Shown: piece by piece, positions 10,035 through 19,635 of the stretch | How positions within the stretch are numbered: the stretch's first letter is position 1 | Layout of the letters: the number at the start of each line of letters is the position of its first letter | The notes under the pieces: generated by a model | Database searches by the model: none | Told to the model about the DNA's origin: nothing | What the model saw: only the letters and a program-made list of their open reading frames with translations | Translations under genes and position numbers: made by a program | Source of the DNA: Mytilinidion resinicola | Taxonomy: Eukaryota; Ascomycota; Dothideomycetes; Mytilinidiales; Mytilinidiaceae | Assembly (NCBI RefSeq): GCF_010093595.1 | Contig: NW_022985466.1 | Location: 477,532-498,988, forward strand | DNA length: 21,457 nucleotides | Reading direction: 5' to 3'

Positions 10035-11537
10035 ATGGTGTTCCGCGGTAGACCCTCAAAGGCCTGTGAAAGATGTAGAGCTCGGAGATTGAAGGTGCGT
10101 CGTAATCCTGGCAATAGCCCTTTTCGGAGCAAACATTGAACGTTATGATAGTGCGATCTTCAGACTCCAACTTGCAGCCAATGCGTTAGGGCTAGTGTAG
10201 CTTGTTCGGGATACCGCAATACGCAGCAATTACGCATTCGGGACGAAAGCCTGGCCGTTGCGAAGAAAGTATATTCATTGAAAAATGCATCCCCTCAGTT
10301 TCTCCCTCTATCGATAGACTTGCAAGCCCGGGACGCGTTCTTTGCCTACTACATTACTTCCAAATGTTGGAACTTCCTTAGGCCGTATTCTCACCCGACG
10401 GACTCACCGGAACACCTGTCATTGGCAATCGAGGCCGTTAGCTTAGCGTATCTATGGCACCAGGTCAACTCAGACACTGCACTAGCGAACGCTCGAGAGA
10501 GATATGTTGCAGCATTACGAATGACCAACAAGATCCTCCAAATCCCTACAGAGGCCACTAAAGAGGCTACTTTACTGGCGTCACTTCTTCTCGATCTCTT
10601 TGAAAAGATCACCGATATCGAGCCTCGAAACAACAAGTCATGGACAAGTCATGTAAATGGGGCCCTTTCTCTTGTCAAACTGCGAGGCCTGGAGCAGTTT
10701 CAAGACCCCTCTGACTTCGACATTTTATTGCGACTCAGCTCGAACTCCCTCATGAGCTGTCTTTGTAGTGGTTCACCGGTATCTGATGAGTTGATGGCGA
10801 TTCAAGCTCATATTGCCAAACACCTTGACACAAAAGACCCCAAGATACGACTGTCGGAAGTGATGGTTGATTATGCGAGATTCCGAAACGATGCTACACG
10901 AGGTGTGCTATCCAATGAGCAATACATCAGAGCGGCCACGGAGCTCGACGTACGGTTATTAGCCTTAGACCTCGAATTACCAGCAAGATGGGACCGCACA
11001 ACCACATTTACGGACTGCACGTCAGAGAGAGTCTTTGGATCTCAATATGATACCTACTCCGACCCAAAAATATGCCTGGCGCGGAACCTATTCCGAGTCA
11101 TGAGAATTCTTGTCATCAGCTCTCTCATCGAGCACTGTCTGGCGACCCCTGAGCACTCACCACGGATAGCAGTGGCCCAAGAAAACATTGAGATACTGGC
11201 TCGCGAGATATGTGCCAGCGTGCCGCCCTACGTCGACTGCAATGGCGCAGCTCGACGAAGACCCTTGGCGTCGTTGGATATTCCAGTGCATACCGGTCAT
11301 CTTCACACGCATGACCACCTGATTGACTGCTATATGCTCATCTTTCCCCTCTATGTCGCGGGGTTATCCAATGCAGTACCAGGTATGAGGGCCTGGGTTA
11401 TCAAACAGTTACACCATATAAACAGCCACTTCTACATCCGCAACGCTCAGATGGTCGCTCAAATCCTCGAAGGAGAAAAGTATGTCAGTGCTTGGGAAGT
11501 GTATGCTATGCTTGGTAGCTACGCGTTTGTTGCTTGA
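10035..11537 (+). CDS. Zn2Cys6 binuclear-cluster transcription factor
   Basis: Two exons (10035-10094 and 10152-11537) with a 57-bp intron give 481 aa. The start ATG at 10035 opens a 20-codon first exon; the intron falls directly before the third zinc cysteine. The finger has C11, C14, C21, C28, C31 and C38 with spacing C-x2-C-x6-C-x6-C-x2-C-x6-C, and a basic RARRLK stretch between. The rest is a helical middle-homology/Fungal_trans_2-like domain that ends cleanly in a WEVYAMLGSYAF-type terminus. Such nuclear proteins bind CGG-containing sites and often control neighbouring metabolic genes. Its place amid oxidoreductases makes it a candidate pathway regulator. A model starting later, at the first long open stretch near 10278, would lose the whole DNA-binding domain. 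Confidence 0.93.
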
Positions 11538-12431
11538 AAAGAGTCGCCGTCGGATGGAAGTGTGCACGCCTGTTCGCAACTGTCTAAAGTCCTTCATCGC
11601 ATTGACGAATTTCTATATAGGATGTAAACTTCTGAAAGATGCATGTGAGCAACATGTTTTAATTCCTCGTAATCAAGTTATAACTATTCATGTAAAGATA
11701 GTTGGAAGAAATCCTTAACCTCAACTATGGGGTACGTGACTCGGTGTTTTCACGTGACCAGGAGAGCTTGAATCATGTGCCCACGAGCGTCAGAGTGAGG
11801 TATTTCACTGGCGAGCGACCACAAGATACAATACGCGGACTTTAAGGAACCGAAGTAAATTCTCTTTGATATCTGAAATTATCTAGATCCAAGATATGGG
11901 ACAATGTGTCTACGTCTACAGGTACATCCACGATGAATATTTAGCCATTTGTCCGCATTCTCGGAACGGAATTATATGCTTGGAGTGAAAACCAAGTAGT
12001 TTTATGGTCCAATACAGCTATTTAATGTATAAGTGAGGAGGTTTGCATTGATCTTTGCTTTTCTTAGTGTCCTCTTCTTACAGGGAAATTGCTGACGAGG
12101 ACGCCTCGGGAACCAGTGCATCCCCACTATCCCCACCCGCCCGCGTCAGTACATTTATTTAGTTACTCATTTTTGTCGTGAGCCGTTAGGCTGAATAGTT
12201 CATGCGATAACCTCCAATTTGTCGATCTCGTAAGCCAACTATATATCACACGTCGCTAGCCCGGTTTATCTCGAACTCCTCCCACTCTCCTTTCTTTTTC
12301 CGCGCTCGGAATTCGGGAACTCATTTCCGTTCCGTTTTAACGCGTCAACTGACAACCACGAACTTTCGCGTTTTTCTAGCCCTGAACAATATCCACCATT
12401 CGCGTTGTTTACTTCTTATCGTTTGAGCAGT
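11538..12431. promoter_or_regulatory. Intergenic region and aldehyde dehydrogenase promoter
   Basis: This 894-bp gap between two plus-strand genes contains a cluster near 11734-11758: TGACTCGGT at 11737-11745, followed by an E-box CACGTG at 11751-11756, with ACGTGAC present twice. Close to the start codon the plus strand is rich in C and T (about 12275-12300), as is common in fungal core promoters and leaders. No further gene is seen. Confidence 0.5.
11737..11745 (+). promoter_or_regulatory. TGACTCGGT site, aldehyde dehydrogenase upstream region
   Basis: An exact copy of the 9-bp arm found as an inverted pair at 6400-6425, about 690 bp upstream of the aldehyde dehydrogenase ATG. It lies next to an E-box (CACGTG, 11751-11756). 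Function is inferred from recurrence only. Confidence 0.35.
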
Positions 12432-14133
12432 ATGTCCACCTACACAACCGACGCCGAATTCGAAGACGCCTACGAGACCATTCAGAGGACTTTCCGATCC
12501 GGGAAGACGAAATCCTTAGCATGGCGCAAATGGCAGCTCAAGCAGATATGGTGGATGATTGAGGACAATGAGGCGGAAATGGTGAAAGCCCTGAATACGG
12601 ACCTCAACCGACACGAATTTGAGACCCACTTCGTCGAGTTCATGTCGATGAAGAATGACGTCCTCGACCATTTGAAGCATCTGGAGGAATGGGCTGCGGA
12701 CGAGATCCCGGATGCCGGATTAATCATGGGAAGGCTGTCAGGCGCCCACATTAGAAAGGAGCCACTAGGGGTAGCACTCATCATCGGCCCATGGAACTTC
12801 CCGATAACTCTGACTATTCAGCCGCTCATTGCAGCCGTGACGGCAGGGTGTGCGGTCATGCTGAAGCCATCTGAGATGGCAGAGGCCTCGCAGAATTTAA
12901 TGATCAAGATGATCGCGAAATACTTGGACCAGGACGCCATCCGGATAGTCACTGGAGGCGCCCGGGAGACAGGGAAGATCTTGGAACACAAATTCGATGA
13001 GGTCTTCTTCACTGGATCATCGAAAGTTGCGCGCTTCATCACGGCAGCTACGGCAAAGCATCTTACGCCTACCGTCCTGGAACTTGGCGGACAAGGTCCG
13101 GCTATCGTTTGCGAATCCGCGGATCTTGATTTGGCGGCGAGGAAGATCGCATGGGTCAAATACCTGAACGCAGGGCAGATTTGCCTTTCGGTAAACCACG
13201 TGTTCGTGCATCCGAATGTCCACGACCAATTTATCGCGAAACTGGAGTACTGGTTTGAAGAGTTTTTGAAAAGCGGGAAGGAAGACATGACTACGATCAT
13301 CAACGCACGAAATTTTGACCGCTTGAAGGGGATGATGGATAGGACTAGGGGAAAGATCGTGAGGGGTGGAACTTCCAATCGGGACACACTTCACATCTCT
13401 CCGACTGTGATCACTGATGTGACGATGAAAGGTAGCGCAACCGTTCTAGACCGAAGTGATAGGACAAAGTACTAACTGCCAAAGACCCATTGCTCGAAGA
13501 AGAGCTCTTCGGTCCAATTCTGCCAGTAATCAAAGACAACTTCCGAAAAGCATACCAAGCTATCAACACGCTCGGTCATCCTCTCGGAATCTACATCTTC
13601 AGCAAGAACAAGGCCGAAATTGACGAGAGTGAGTGCTTCAAAGCAAGTATAGCCGAAGTCATCGCAGACTGATCTTTCGAATAGTAATATCCCACACCCA
13701 ATCCGGCGGAGTAACCATCAACGAGGTAATGCTTCACGCTGGTGTACCTACTGCCCCGTTCGGCGGTGTCGGGGAGTCTGGGACTGGATACTATCACGGC
13801 AAGCATGGATTCGACGCCTTCACTCATACGCGAACGGTAGTCTCACCCCCTGGTTTCTTGGCCAAGCTCCTGGGCTTCCTACAACCGCCTTATGATATCA
13901 AGAATATTGGGAAAGTGAAAGTCGCAAACAAGGGGGCTTTCAAACGGGGCGAGACTATGGAAGATCAGAAGGTCGGGAAGGGACGATTTGCCTTCATTGC
14001 AACTTTACTGAAGCTGTCGGCTATTGCAGGAGTGCTGGCCGCAGTAGACCAGAGGACTGGGGAGCATTTTGGATTGACAAAGGCTCTGCTCTCTGTTTTT
14101 GAAAGTGCAAAGGCGAGAATTGGGAGCTCCTGA
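12432..14133 (+). CDS. Fatty/long-chain aldehyde dehydrogenase (ALDH3 type) with C-terminal hydrophobic tail
   Basis: Three exons (12432-13431, 13485-13628, 13685-14133) give 530 aa; introns are 53 bp (with a TACTAAC branch site) and 56 bp. The ATG at 12432 is chosen as the first in-frame ATG. ALDH motifs are in place: GPWNFP near 119-124 and FTGS near 193-196 for NAD(P), general base E217 in LELGG, and nucleophile C251 in NAGQIC, 34 residues apart as in the family. The TQSGGVTIN and PFGGVGESG motifs follow in exon 3. After about residue 475 a tail includes a hydrophobic stretch (FAFIATLLKLSAIAGVLAAV) that probably anchors the enzyme in ER or peroxisomal membrane, as in vertebrate ALDH3A2 and fungal relatives. 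It should oxidise aliphatic aldehydes to acids, possibly the product of the nearby alcohol dehydrogenase. Confidence 0.96.
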
Positions 14134-14705
14134 GGGTTAATGTGAGGAGGACTTGATTGCCTGTACCGTAGTATGTACTGTAAATACCAATCTTTTTCAT
14201 CGGACGTTGAGAGATGCAACTTGAAGTCGGAACAATTTGCGGGGAGATTAGAGACACTCCAAAAGGGGCAACTCATGATTCAGGCAACACCGAGTCAGAA
14301 AAGTGACATCTCTTTACGATGAGAATCAAGGGACTGCCATTGCGGCCAGATCTTCAGGTACGAGCTAGAGAATATAACCCTCATAAGCCTTCCATACCTA
14401 ATGGGCCAGATTTAGGCATGGAGTGAATATACCTAGACTTATGCACGATCAAATTCCGGGGTGGGGCAAAAACGTGGAGCTGCGGGGCGGCCCTTCACTC
14501 GTCCGGTTAGTCCGGACGTCGCGTCCCCGGACGCCTCAATTTCAACCTCCTCTGTCGCACTTGTACGCTTCCTCCCATAACAACACTGCATCGTGTACTT
14601 TGACCGTCTCATTTCAAGCTCGAGCGCTGTAATTCTCGGCCTGTGAGACATCGGATTATCGTCATTAATCGTCGAGGTACCCCGACACAGCGTCCAATCG
14701 CCACG
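14134..14705. promoter_or_regulatory. Intergenic region and bZIP gene promoter
   Basis: This 572-bp gap carries ACCGAGTCA at 14289-14297, the reverse orientation of the TGACTCGGT motif, about 410 bp before the bZIP start. The final 250 bp are C/T-rich, consistent with a leader. No other gene is seen. Confidence 0.5.
14289..14297 (-). promoter_or_regulatory. TGACTCGGT site, bZIP gene upstream region
   Basis: An exact reverse-strand copy of TGACTCGGT. Together with the next bases the match to the 11737 site is 11 bp (GACTCGGTGTT). It would suit autoregulation by the bZIP protein or co-control with the dehydrogenases, but this is inference. Confidence 0.35.
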
Positions 14706-16516
14706 ATGAGTCCATCAACGCAAGCGCAAGGTGCCGATAGTAACGCCGCTGCATCGAGCGACAAGAGACGGAAGAAGTCAAAGAGAGATGATCCCAAGAG
14801 ACATGAGTCCCCAGACACAGCGTCACGGCTAGAACGCAAGCGACTGTCAGACCGGAGGTCCCAGCGTGCCATGCGTGAAAAGACAAAGCAACGTATAGCA
14901 GAGCTGGAAAGCGCCCTCCAAGCTCTCCTCGCTACTAATGTAAATCGAGAGTTGAAAGAGAAGATTGCCGAGAACCAAGAACTGAAAGAGGAAGTTGCCC
15001 GTCTACGGATTCGGTTGGAGAGAATCGGACGGCTTTGCTTCCCGGAAAGCGAAGGCGGTACATCGAGCGACCCCAGTAGAAGTCTGGGCCCCTCAACGGA
15101 TGACAAGTCCCCCAAAGATAAGACCGACGGCCAAGGTACGGAAGTTCTATCCAGCAGCAAGAGAAGAAAGACGTCGCGTAGCCAGAACACCACTGGATTC
15201 CCTGGCCCTCAGGACACTTCTCCGAGCCCAAACAGTAGCACAAACTCACCGGAAGTTGCCAGTGCAGCAGAAAGCACCGGCTATCACAACCCTGAATTCA
15301 ATACAGCTCACGACATCGACCCGCTGACCCAAGCTGACAGCCTTGCATTTGGCGACGAGGCGTTCTGGTCTGTTATTCACTCCGAGTCAAATTTCGACAC
15401 TTTTGCAACATCAACAGCAGAGAACTACTCGGTAGGCGAGATATATGATGACCTAGGACGCAATGGCTTATCAGTGCACGACACATCAACGCCTTTCAAT
15501 GGAAGAGGGTCTCTTGATTTCGCGGACTTGAGCGCCCCTCGAACTCTCTCAATGGACACGCCTTCAACCACGTCGTCCTCCGGAATGATCAGGACAAGCA
15601 ATAGGAATGTTACTTCATCTCCCAGTCGACCAACCATCCATGTTTCTCCAGGTTTAAGGAGTATATGGAGTTTAGGAAATATGCCTAGGAGAGACGGCCC
15701 CGGTTCCCAGTTTGAGCAAATGGTTCAGAACGCACTGGAAAAGTATAAAGACCTTCCTAAAGATACACTGGATACCATACTGCCTGCTGTACCTTGTATG
15801 GCACCTTTTTTCTCGTCGACTGGCTGCAATTCTCCGCTTTCGAAAGCTCTTTTCGAACAAATGCGAGAAGGCTCGTCCTGGATAGAACCTGCGAGCTTTC
15901 TGGGAGCGTACTGGTGCTTACACAGCCTCCTACGAGTAAGTGACCATTGAATACTTCATCATGGGCGGGCTAAGATAGTCGGCCAAGTGTTATTGCAAAT
16001 AGACGCCTGCTAATCACACGTGCTGGATTACAGTACTTCATCCGCCCAGTTGTAGAGGAGATCCCATGGATACCTTCTTATATGCTACCACCAACAACTC
16101 CTATCGGCCGCCCTGTAAGTCGATGGGACTTCCTCCCATGGTATGGGCATATTCTCCAACGCTTTAGTATGGAACGCTAACAACGACACAGGCCAAGCGT
16201 TCGAGAAAGAATCATAGCCCGCAAACCAGTAGACGATGGTGACAGTTCAGAGCTCGAAGGATATTTCGGATCCCAAACCACCATCTGCTGGCCCTACAGC
16301 CTCAACGAAGCTATCACATTTGCGCCTCCACCGGACCTCGTATTCGGAGCTACGGGACCTTATACAATCACGGGTTGCAGCGGCTGCAAGTGCTCCGCAC
16401 CACAGTTGACGGACCGCTTCAAGCTACATCTTACTCGCGCTCAGCATTGGAGGCTGAAGCCGGGATCTCCGCAAATTCTCAAGAAATATCCAGAGTTTAG
16501 CACTATTGTGCTTTGA
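14706..16516 (+). CDS. bZIP transcription factor with C-terminal DUF3425 domain
   Basis: Three exons (14706-15935, 16034-16140, 16192-16516) give 553 aa; introns are 98 and 51 bp. The ATG at 14706 is the first in-frame one. A lysine/arginine-rich N-terminus leads into the basic region ERKRLSDRRSQRAMREKT (43-60), followed by a coiled coil to about 108. The position of the usual invariant Asn is Asp (D49, with R57 eight residues on). The middle is Ser/Thr-rich and disordered. The C-terminus fits DUF3425: WDFLPWP spans the second intron, followed by VRERI, ICWPYSL and a final SPQILKKYPEF segment. An unusual GCSGCKC sits near 507-513. Nuclear regulator; targets are unknown, though TGACTC-type sites recur nearby. 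Confidence 0.92.
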
Positions 16517-17133
16517 AGGGATTTGGACACGTTGGCTCACACGTTTCACAAGCTTTTTGCATGGACGAAGATTAGGAAATCATTTGAGATAGTGGTTAAT
16601 TGGTTGACATCATACACATATTATATATATGTATACACACACTTCACCGTCCCTTTAAAAAAGAACAAGGAAAAGAAAAACGAAAAGAAAAATCCTGCCG
16701 AATTCTGGTTGTATGAGAGCAAGCTGTGCATATAACTATCGAAGTTGCTTGAGAGTCTCTCCATACACTGGAAATTCGGTCCTAAGTGGGTATGCTTTTC
16801 TGAACGTCTTGTCACAACGCCTACACCCGTAATTACTAATCCGCCGGTTGGTAGCTTCAGTATGCGAGATCGGACAGGAATGACTTTCAGAGCGTCCACC
16901 TTCAATGACGTCTGGTAGATTCGATTGAAAGGCTCGTGCGCTCCGTTCACATGCCCAGGTCCCATTGGTCTTCGATTTCTTCTCCGTTGACCATTTCGCT
17001 CATTACCTAGTTGTCAAACAATCTGGATCTCATCGCTTTCCCTCGTTCATGATTTCGCCATCTCGCTTCTCAGTTTGTTGCAGCATCTTCTACGCTTTCC
17101 GAAAGACACGGTTGTGTCAAGTCATACAGTACT
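16517..17133. other. Gene-free region with simple repeats
   Basis: It follows the bZIP stop codon. It contains a TA/CA-rich run (about 16617-16641) and a purine-rich A/G tract (about 16658-16692). The ORF on the minus strand here is low in complexity at its end and shows no family signature. It marks the change from gene-dense to repeat-rich DNA. Confidence 0.5.
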
Positions 17134-17176
17134 AGGTCATAAGTCTGGGCACACGGATTTAATGACTACTTGGCTC
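17134..17176 (-). repeat. TIR-family fragment (copy A)
   Basis: The stretch AGGTCATAAGTCTG...CACACGG...ACTACTTGGCTCC is a diverged copy of the reverse complement of the repeat end at 17310-17353, matching over about 40 bp. It is in the same orientation as copies C and D, with no nearby partner on its left. Confidence 0.55.
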
Positions 17177-17309
17177 CATTGTTGCTCACTCGACACCACT
17201 GTAAGGAGCAGCCCAGCTAGTAAGCAGCCAATCAATCAAGAGGCAGTCTAATTTGCACTTCTTGAAGCTTGACATCGCCCGTGGGTTTTTGAAATTCCAT
17301 GAGGGTACT

Positions 17310-17388
17310 CCAAGCAGTGGTAAAAGCGTGTGCACAGACTTATGACCTGTCACTGCAAGTCTGTGTACACTTGTCTGCCACTGCTTGG
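17310..17388. repeat. Near-palindrome of two facing TIRs (copies B and C)
   Basis: Arm 17310-17341 begins CCAAGCAGTGG and arm 17357-17388 ends CCACTGCTTGG. By hand alignment 25 of 32 positions pair, leaving a 15-bp centre. It reads as two transposon ends face to face with almost no interior. Either arm could also pair with the copy at 18375-18443. Confidence 0.75.
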
Positions 17389-17413
17389 GGTCCAACGTGC
17401 CGGTTCACTGCTT
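17345..17413 (-). repeat. 69-bp direct repeat, copy C
   Basis: It matches 18375-18443 at 62 of 69 positions by hand alignment, in the same orientation. It includes the TIR core and about 30 bp beyond it (CAACGTGCCGGTTC). It also encodes roughly the last 20 codons of the ORF ending at 17350, so the ORF's C-terminus is repeat-derived. Confidence 0.85.
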
Positions 17414-18354
17414 TCTCGATCTCGCGAGACAATGTAGCCTGGACGCTCCGAGTTGCATTCCGGACAGCGCGCACGTGGAATGCGGGCTCCTGGTGTCGGT
17501 CCATAAATTGTTGATGCCAAGCCTACGTCAACCTGTCGCCCTTGAAATAGATCCTCGACATTCGTATTTTTGGTCTGGTCACTAGATCCTGACGAACAAG
17601 TCAAGGAGGAACTTGAGCCTCGCGCCCCATATCGCCTGTACTTGCGAGCATAGTCGTCTATCTTCTCGCGTTGTGTTTCGTCGGCCATGGCGCTTACACT
17701 GTCCACATGCTTCTCTAGATCAAAAGAGAAGTCATCGATATCTGGAGGAGCACCCGGGAAGTCAGGTGGAAGCGATCCATCGACATCCATCCAGTTCTCG
17801 ATGATCTCCCGACCAACGTCAGAAATCCATGCTCTGTCATCTATGTCTCGGTAACCATCATCAGGATGATCACCAAATTGCGACGTTTGGTTGGCAGAGA
17901 TCCATACTCCCAGTGCTTTTGCGTTCTGTTTCGCCAGACGTAGAGCCTCCTGGGCCGCTTTAATCTCCGCCGTGATTTTCTGGCCTGCTGATAGATGGAG
18001 ATTGTCAAAGTCCTGCTGTACCTCTTTGCGAGGGCGATCTTCGCGTTTCTTGAAGTAAGGTGCGAGGCTTCGGTGATAGTAGTCCCGATGGTCGCGGAGC
18101 TTCTTGAAGGCCAAATCACAGCAAGCTTGTCGGTCTTTCAGATTCTCGGTCGCTTCCTTCAGATTTAACCCATCTACTGTTCCAGCAGGAACTGGTTTAT
18201 AGCCTTGGAGAATTTCAGCAGTCGTAAAACTACCCTCCGAGGCTTCCGATCCCAACGTCAATAGTCCGCAATCGACGAGAAAGGCTTCGACCGCTTCGTT
18301 TGCATCAATTTGAAGCTCGTTCCAGTGGTCACGAGCGTGTTGGATGGTATCCAT
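17350..18354 (-). CDS. Unrecognised 334-aa protein within TIR-bounded interval
   Basis: A single uninterrupted minus-strand ORF of 334 codons starts at the ATG at 18354. I do not recognise the family. It is charged, with a helical, coiled-coil-prone stretch at about 125-150 (QKITAEIKAAQEALRLAKQN), an acidic DDIDDFSF-like segment near 205-215, a Ser-rich low-complexity patch near 250-265, and one CPEC pair near 298-301. No DDE transposase, helicase, reverse transcriptase or CENP-B signature is visible. The last ~20 residues come from the repeat at 17345-17413. An intact 1-kb frame in a degraded region suggests recent arrival or some constraint. It could be cargo captured by a transposon, or a host gene into whose end a repeat inserted. 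Confidence 0.45.
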   Translation of the reverse strand: MDTIQHARDHWNELQIDANEAVEAFLVDCGLLTLGSEASEGSFTTAEILQGYKPVPAGTVDGLNLKEATENLKDRQACCDLAFKKLRDHRDYYHRSLAPYFKKREDRPRKEVQQDFDNLHLSAGQKITAEIKAAQEALRLAKQNAKALGVWISANQTSQFGDHPDDGYRDIDDRAWISDVGREIIENWMDVDGSLPPDFPGAPPDIDDFSFDLEKHVDSVSAMADETQREKIDDYARKYRRYGARGSSSSLTCSSGSSDQTKNTNVEDLFQGRQVDVGLASTIYGPTPGARIPRARCPECNSERPGYIVSRDRESSEPARWTPSSGRQVYTDLQ

Positions 18355-18374
18355 CTTCCTTCTGGCCTGGAGCT

Positions 18375-18443
18375 ACCTGTCAGTGTAAGTCAGTGTACCC
18401 TTGTCTGCCACTGCTGGGGGTGCAACGTGCCGGTTCGCTGCTT
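18375..18443 (-). repeat. 69-bp direct repeat, copy D
   Basis: Partner of 17345-17413 (7 mismatches). On the minus strand it reads GTTGCACCCCCAGCAGTGG and continues as CAGACAAGGGTACACTGAC. It lies just upstream of the 334-aa ORF and would form part of that ORF's promoter. Confidence 0.85.
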
Positions 18444-18582
18444 CTTCGGGGCGCACAGAGGTGCAAATACACAGTTCAGGGCGTCTGTTGACAAGGTAGT
18501 GGAGCCAAGCTTGCTACGCAAGAAGAATATCCGTGCGGGCGTCCTTGAGCGACATCGCTCTCATGTTCCCACAGCAAATTGA

Positions 18583-18804
18583 AACAAGCAGATATTCCCT
18601 TCAGACCAGGATGAGCCATCTCTTCAATATGAGTACGATAGGCCATTTCAAGACCAGTATGAGTCGTCGTTTGCGGATGAGGATGATATAGCTTTTCTTG
18701 ACGAAGATAAGATGCCTCTACGTAAAACCCCCACCCCCAACCCGCCAAAACACCAAAAAAACACACCACAACGCCAAGAAAAACCTTACACGAAGGGCGA
18801 CTAG
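18583..18804 (+). pseudogene. Acidic ORF fragment, likely 3' end of a broken gene
   Basis: A plus-strand open frame of 73 codons follows an in-frame TGA (18580-18582) and ends in TAG (18802-18804). It has no ATG near its start. The translation is strongly biased: an acidic, Gln/Tyr-rich part with a loose internal repeat (DQDEPSLQYEYD, then FQDQYESSFADEDD), followed by a Pro/Lys/Gln-rich tail. AG dinucleotides at 18587-18588 and 18590-18591 could be splice acceptors, so it may be the last exon of a gene whose 5' part is lost. I do not recognise the protein. Confidence 0.3.
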
Positions 18805-18965
18805 GCAGACTGATTCTAACCCGAGAGCCCGATGAGCTTCACCTTGCCCTTATGCCTCCCCACGATACTCCTCGTCGTTCCTACAAGCGTACTAATCCGA
18901 GGAGCACGGGTTCGCGACCGTCCAGGCGAAAGATCCACATCACCGGGACTCTCAAAACTGTCCCC

Positions 18966-19491
18966 TCACTCCTCGCACCTCTTGTCTATCTCTTCGAAGA
19001 TCTCCGCGACGAAGTTTCGGCCCTGGTCCTTCTCCAGCATCTTCTCCAAGCTCGCCAACTTCTTCTCCAGCACTTCCTCCGCCGCTATGGCACGCTCATG
19101 CTCCACTCTCTCCGCCGTCATGGCTCGCTCTCGTTCCTTCTGTTCCGCCGCCATGGCATGCTCTCGCTCCTGCCTCTCCGCCTCCTTAGCCCGCTCTGTC
19201 TCCTTCTTCTCCGCCTCCTTAGCTCGCTCCGTCTCCTTCTGCTCCGCCTCCTTAGCTCGCTCTGTCTCCCTCTTCTCAGCGTTTCGCGCGATATCCCGCT
19301 CTGCCGCCAACGCAACGTCTATAGCACTCCTCTGCCTTTAATTCAGCCCACCGAAGACCACCGCGTCAAGTACCCCAAAGCCTGCAATAATGGCTGCCGC
19401 TACGCCTGCCCTATTGTAATGATCTTCGAGGTCGCTCACGATGTGGAAGAGAGAGCGGATGATGGTTTCGACTATCCGTTTCGTTAGCCAT
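18966..19491 (-). pseudogene. Coiled-coil protein exon with 11-residue repeats, interrupted by a stop
   Basis: From a likely splice acceptor (CCAG ending at 19492) the minus strand reads one frame to a TGA at 18968-18966, broken only by TAA at 19340-19338. Before the TAA is a start of the type WLTKRIVETIIRSLF, then a hydrophobic stretch VAAAIIAGFGVLDAVVFGG that could span a membrane. After it come 11-residue repeats (AEQKETERAKE type) and then a helical EKKLASLEKMLEKDQ tail. The same frame and coherent composition on both sides of the TAA argue for one former exon rather than two genes. Without ATG and with the stop it is probably a pseudogene; a stop-skipping intron cannot be fully excluded. 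I do not recognise the family. Confidence 0.45.
19050..19280 (-). repeat. 33-bp coding tandem repeat (about 6-7 units)
   Basis: Units on the minus strand start at 19280, 19247, 19214, 19181, 19148, 19115 and (degenerate) 19082, each beginning GCGGAG or similar and encoding 11 residues of the form AE-x-x-E-x-ER-A-x-x. The first three are nearly identical (ETERAKE) and the later ones diverge. An exact 11-residue period is the hendecad spacing of right-handed coiled coils. Confidence 0.8.
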
Positions 19492-19635
19492 CTGGAACAC
19501 AAAGCATGAAAATGAAAACTTCTTTCAGAAGGGATCGGAAAAGAACATAGCAGAGCAAGTTACAGAAAAAGCAAGCAATGTGATGACCAGTTGGGAAGGT
19601 AGCTTACAGTAGGCGACGGGGGGCGGCGAGGTCTC

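Larger units (their letters stand above)
17315..18413. mobile_element. Putative 1.1-kb TIR-bounded element carrying an ORF
   Basis: The left end CAGTGG (17315-17320) and right end CCACTG (18408-18413) belong to inverted copies of one repeat. The interval is 1,099 bp and is nearly filled by a minus-strand ORF (18354-17350) that starts about 50 bp inside the right end. TIRs starting CAGTGG occur in hAT and Tc1/mariner-like elements, but I find no clean 8-bp or TA target duplication and no transposase motif, so it would be non-autonomous. The repeat similarity also runs about 30 bp beyond CCACTG at copies C and D, so the true ends are uncertain. Confidence 0.4.

Noticed and set aside
16617..16641. 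TATATATATGTATACACACAC run as a promoter or origin element
   Set aside because: A simple dinucleotide repeat downstream of a stop codon. No supporting structure or adjacent gene start.
18852..19487. Plus-strand 211-aa Leu-rich ORF
   Set aside because: It is the antisense of the 33-bp coiled-coil repeats (GAG/AAG codons read as CTC/CTT), which creates artificial leucine runs.
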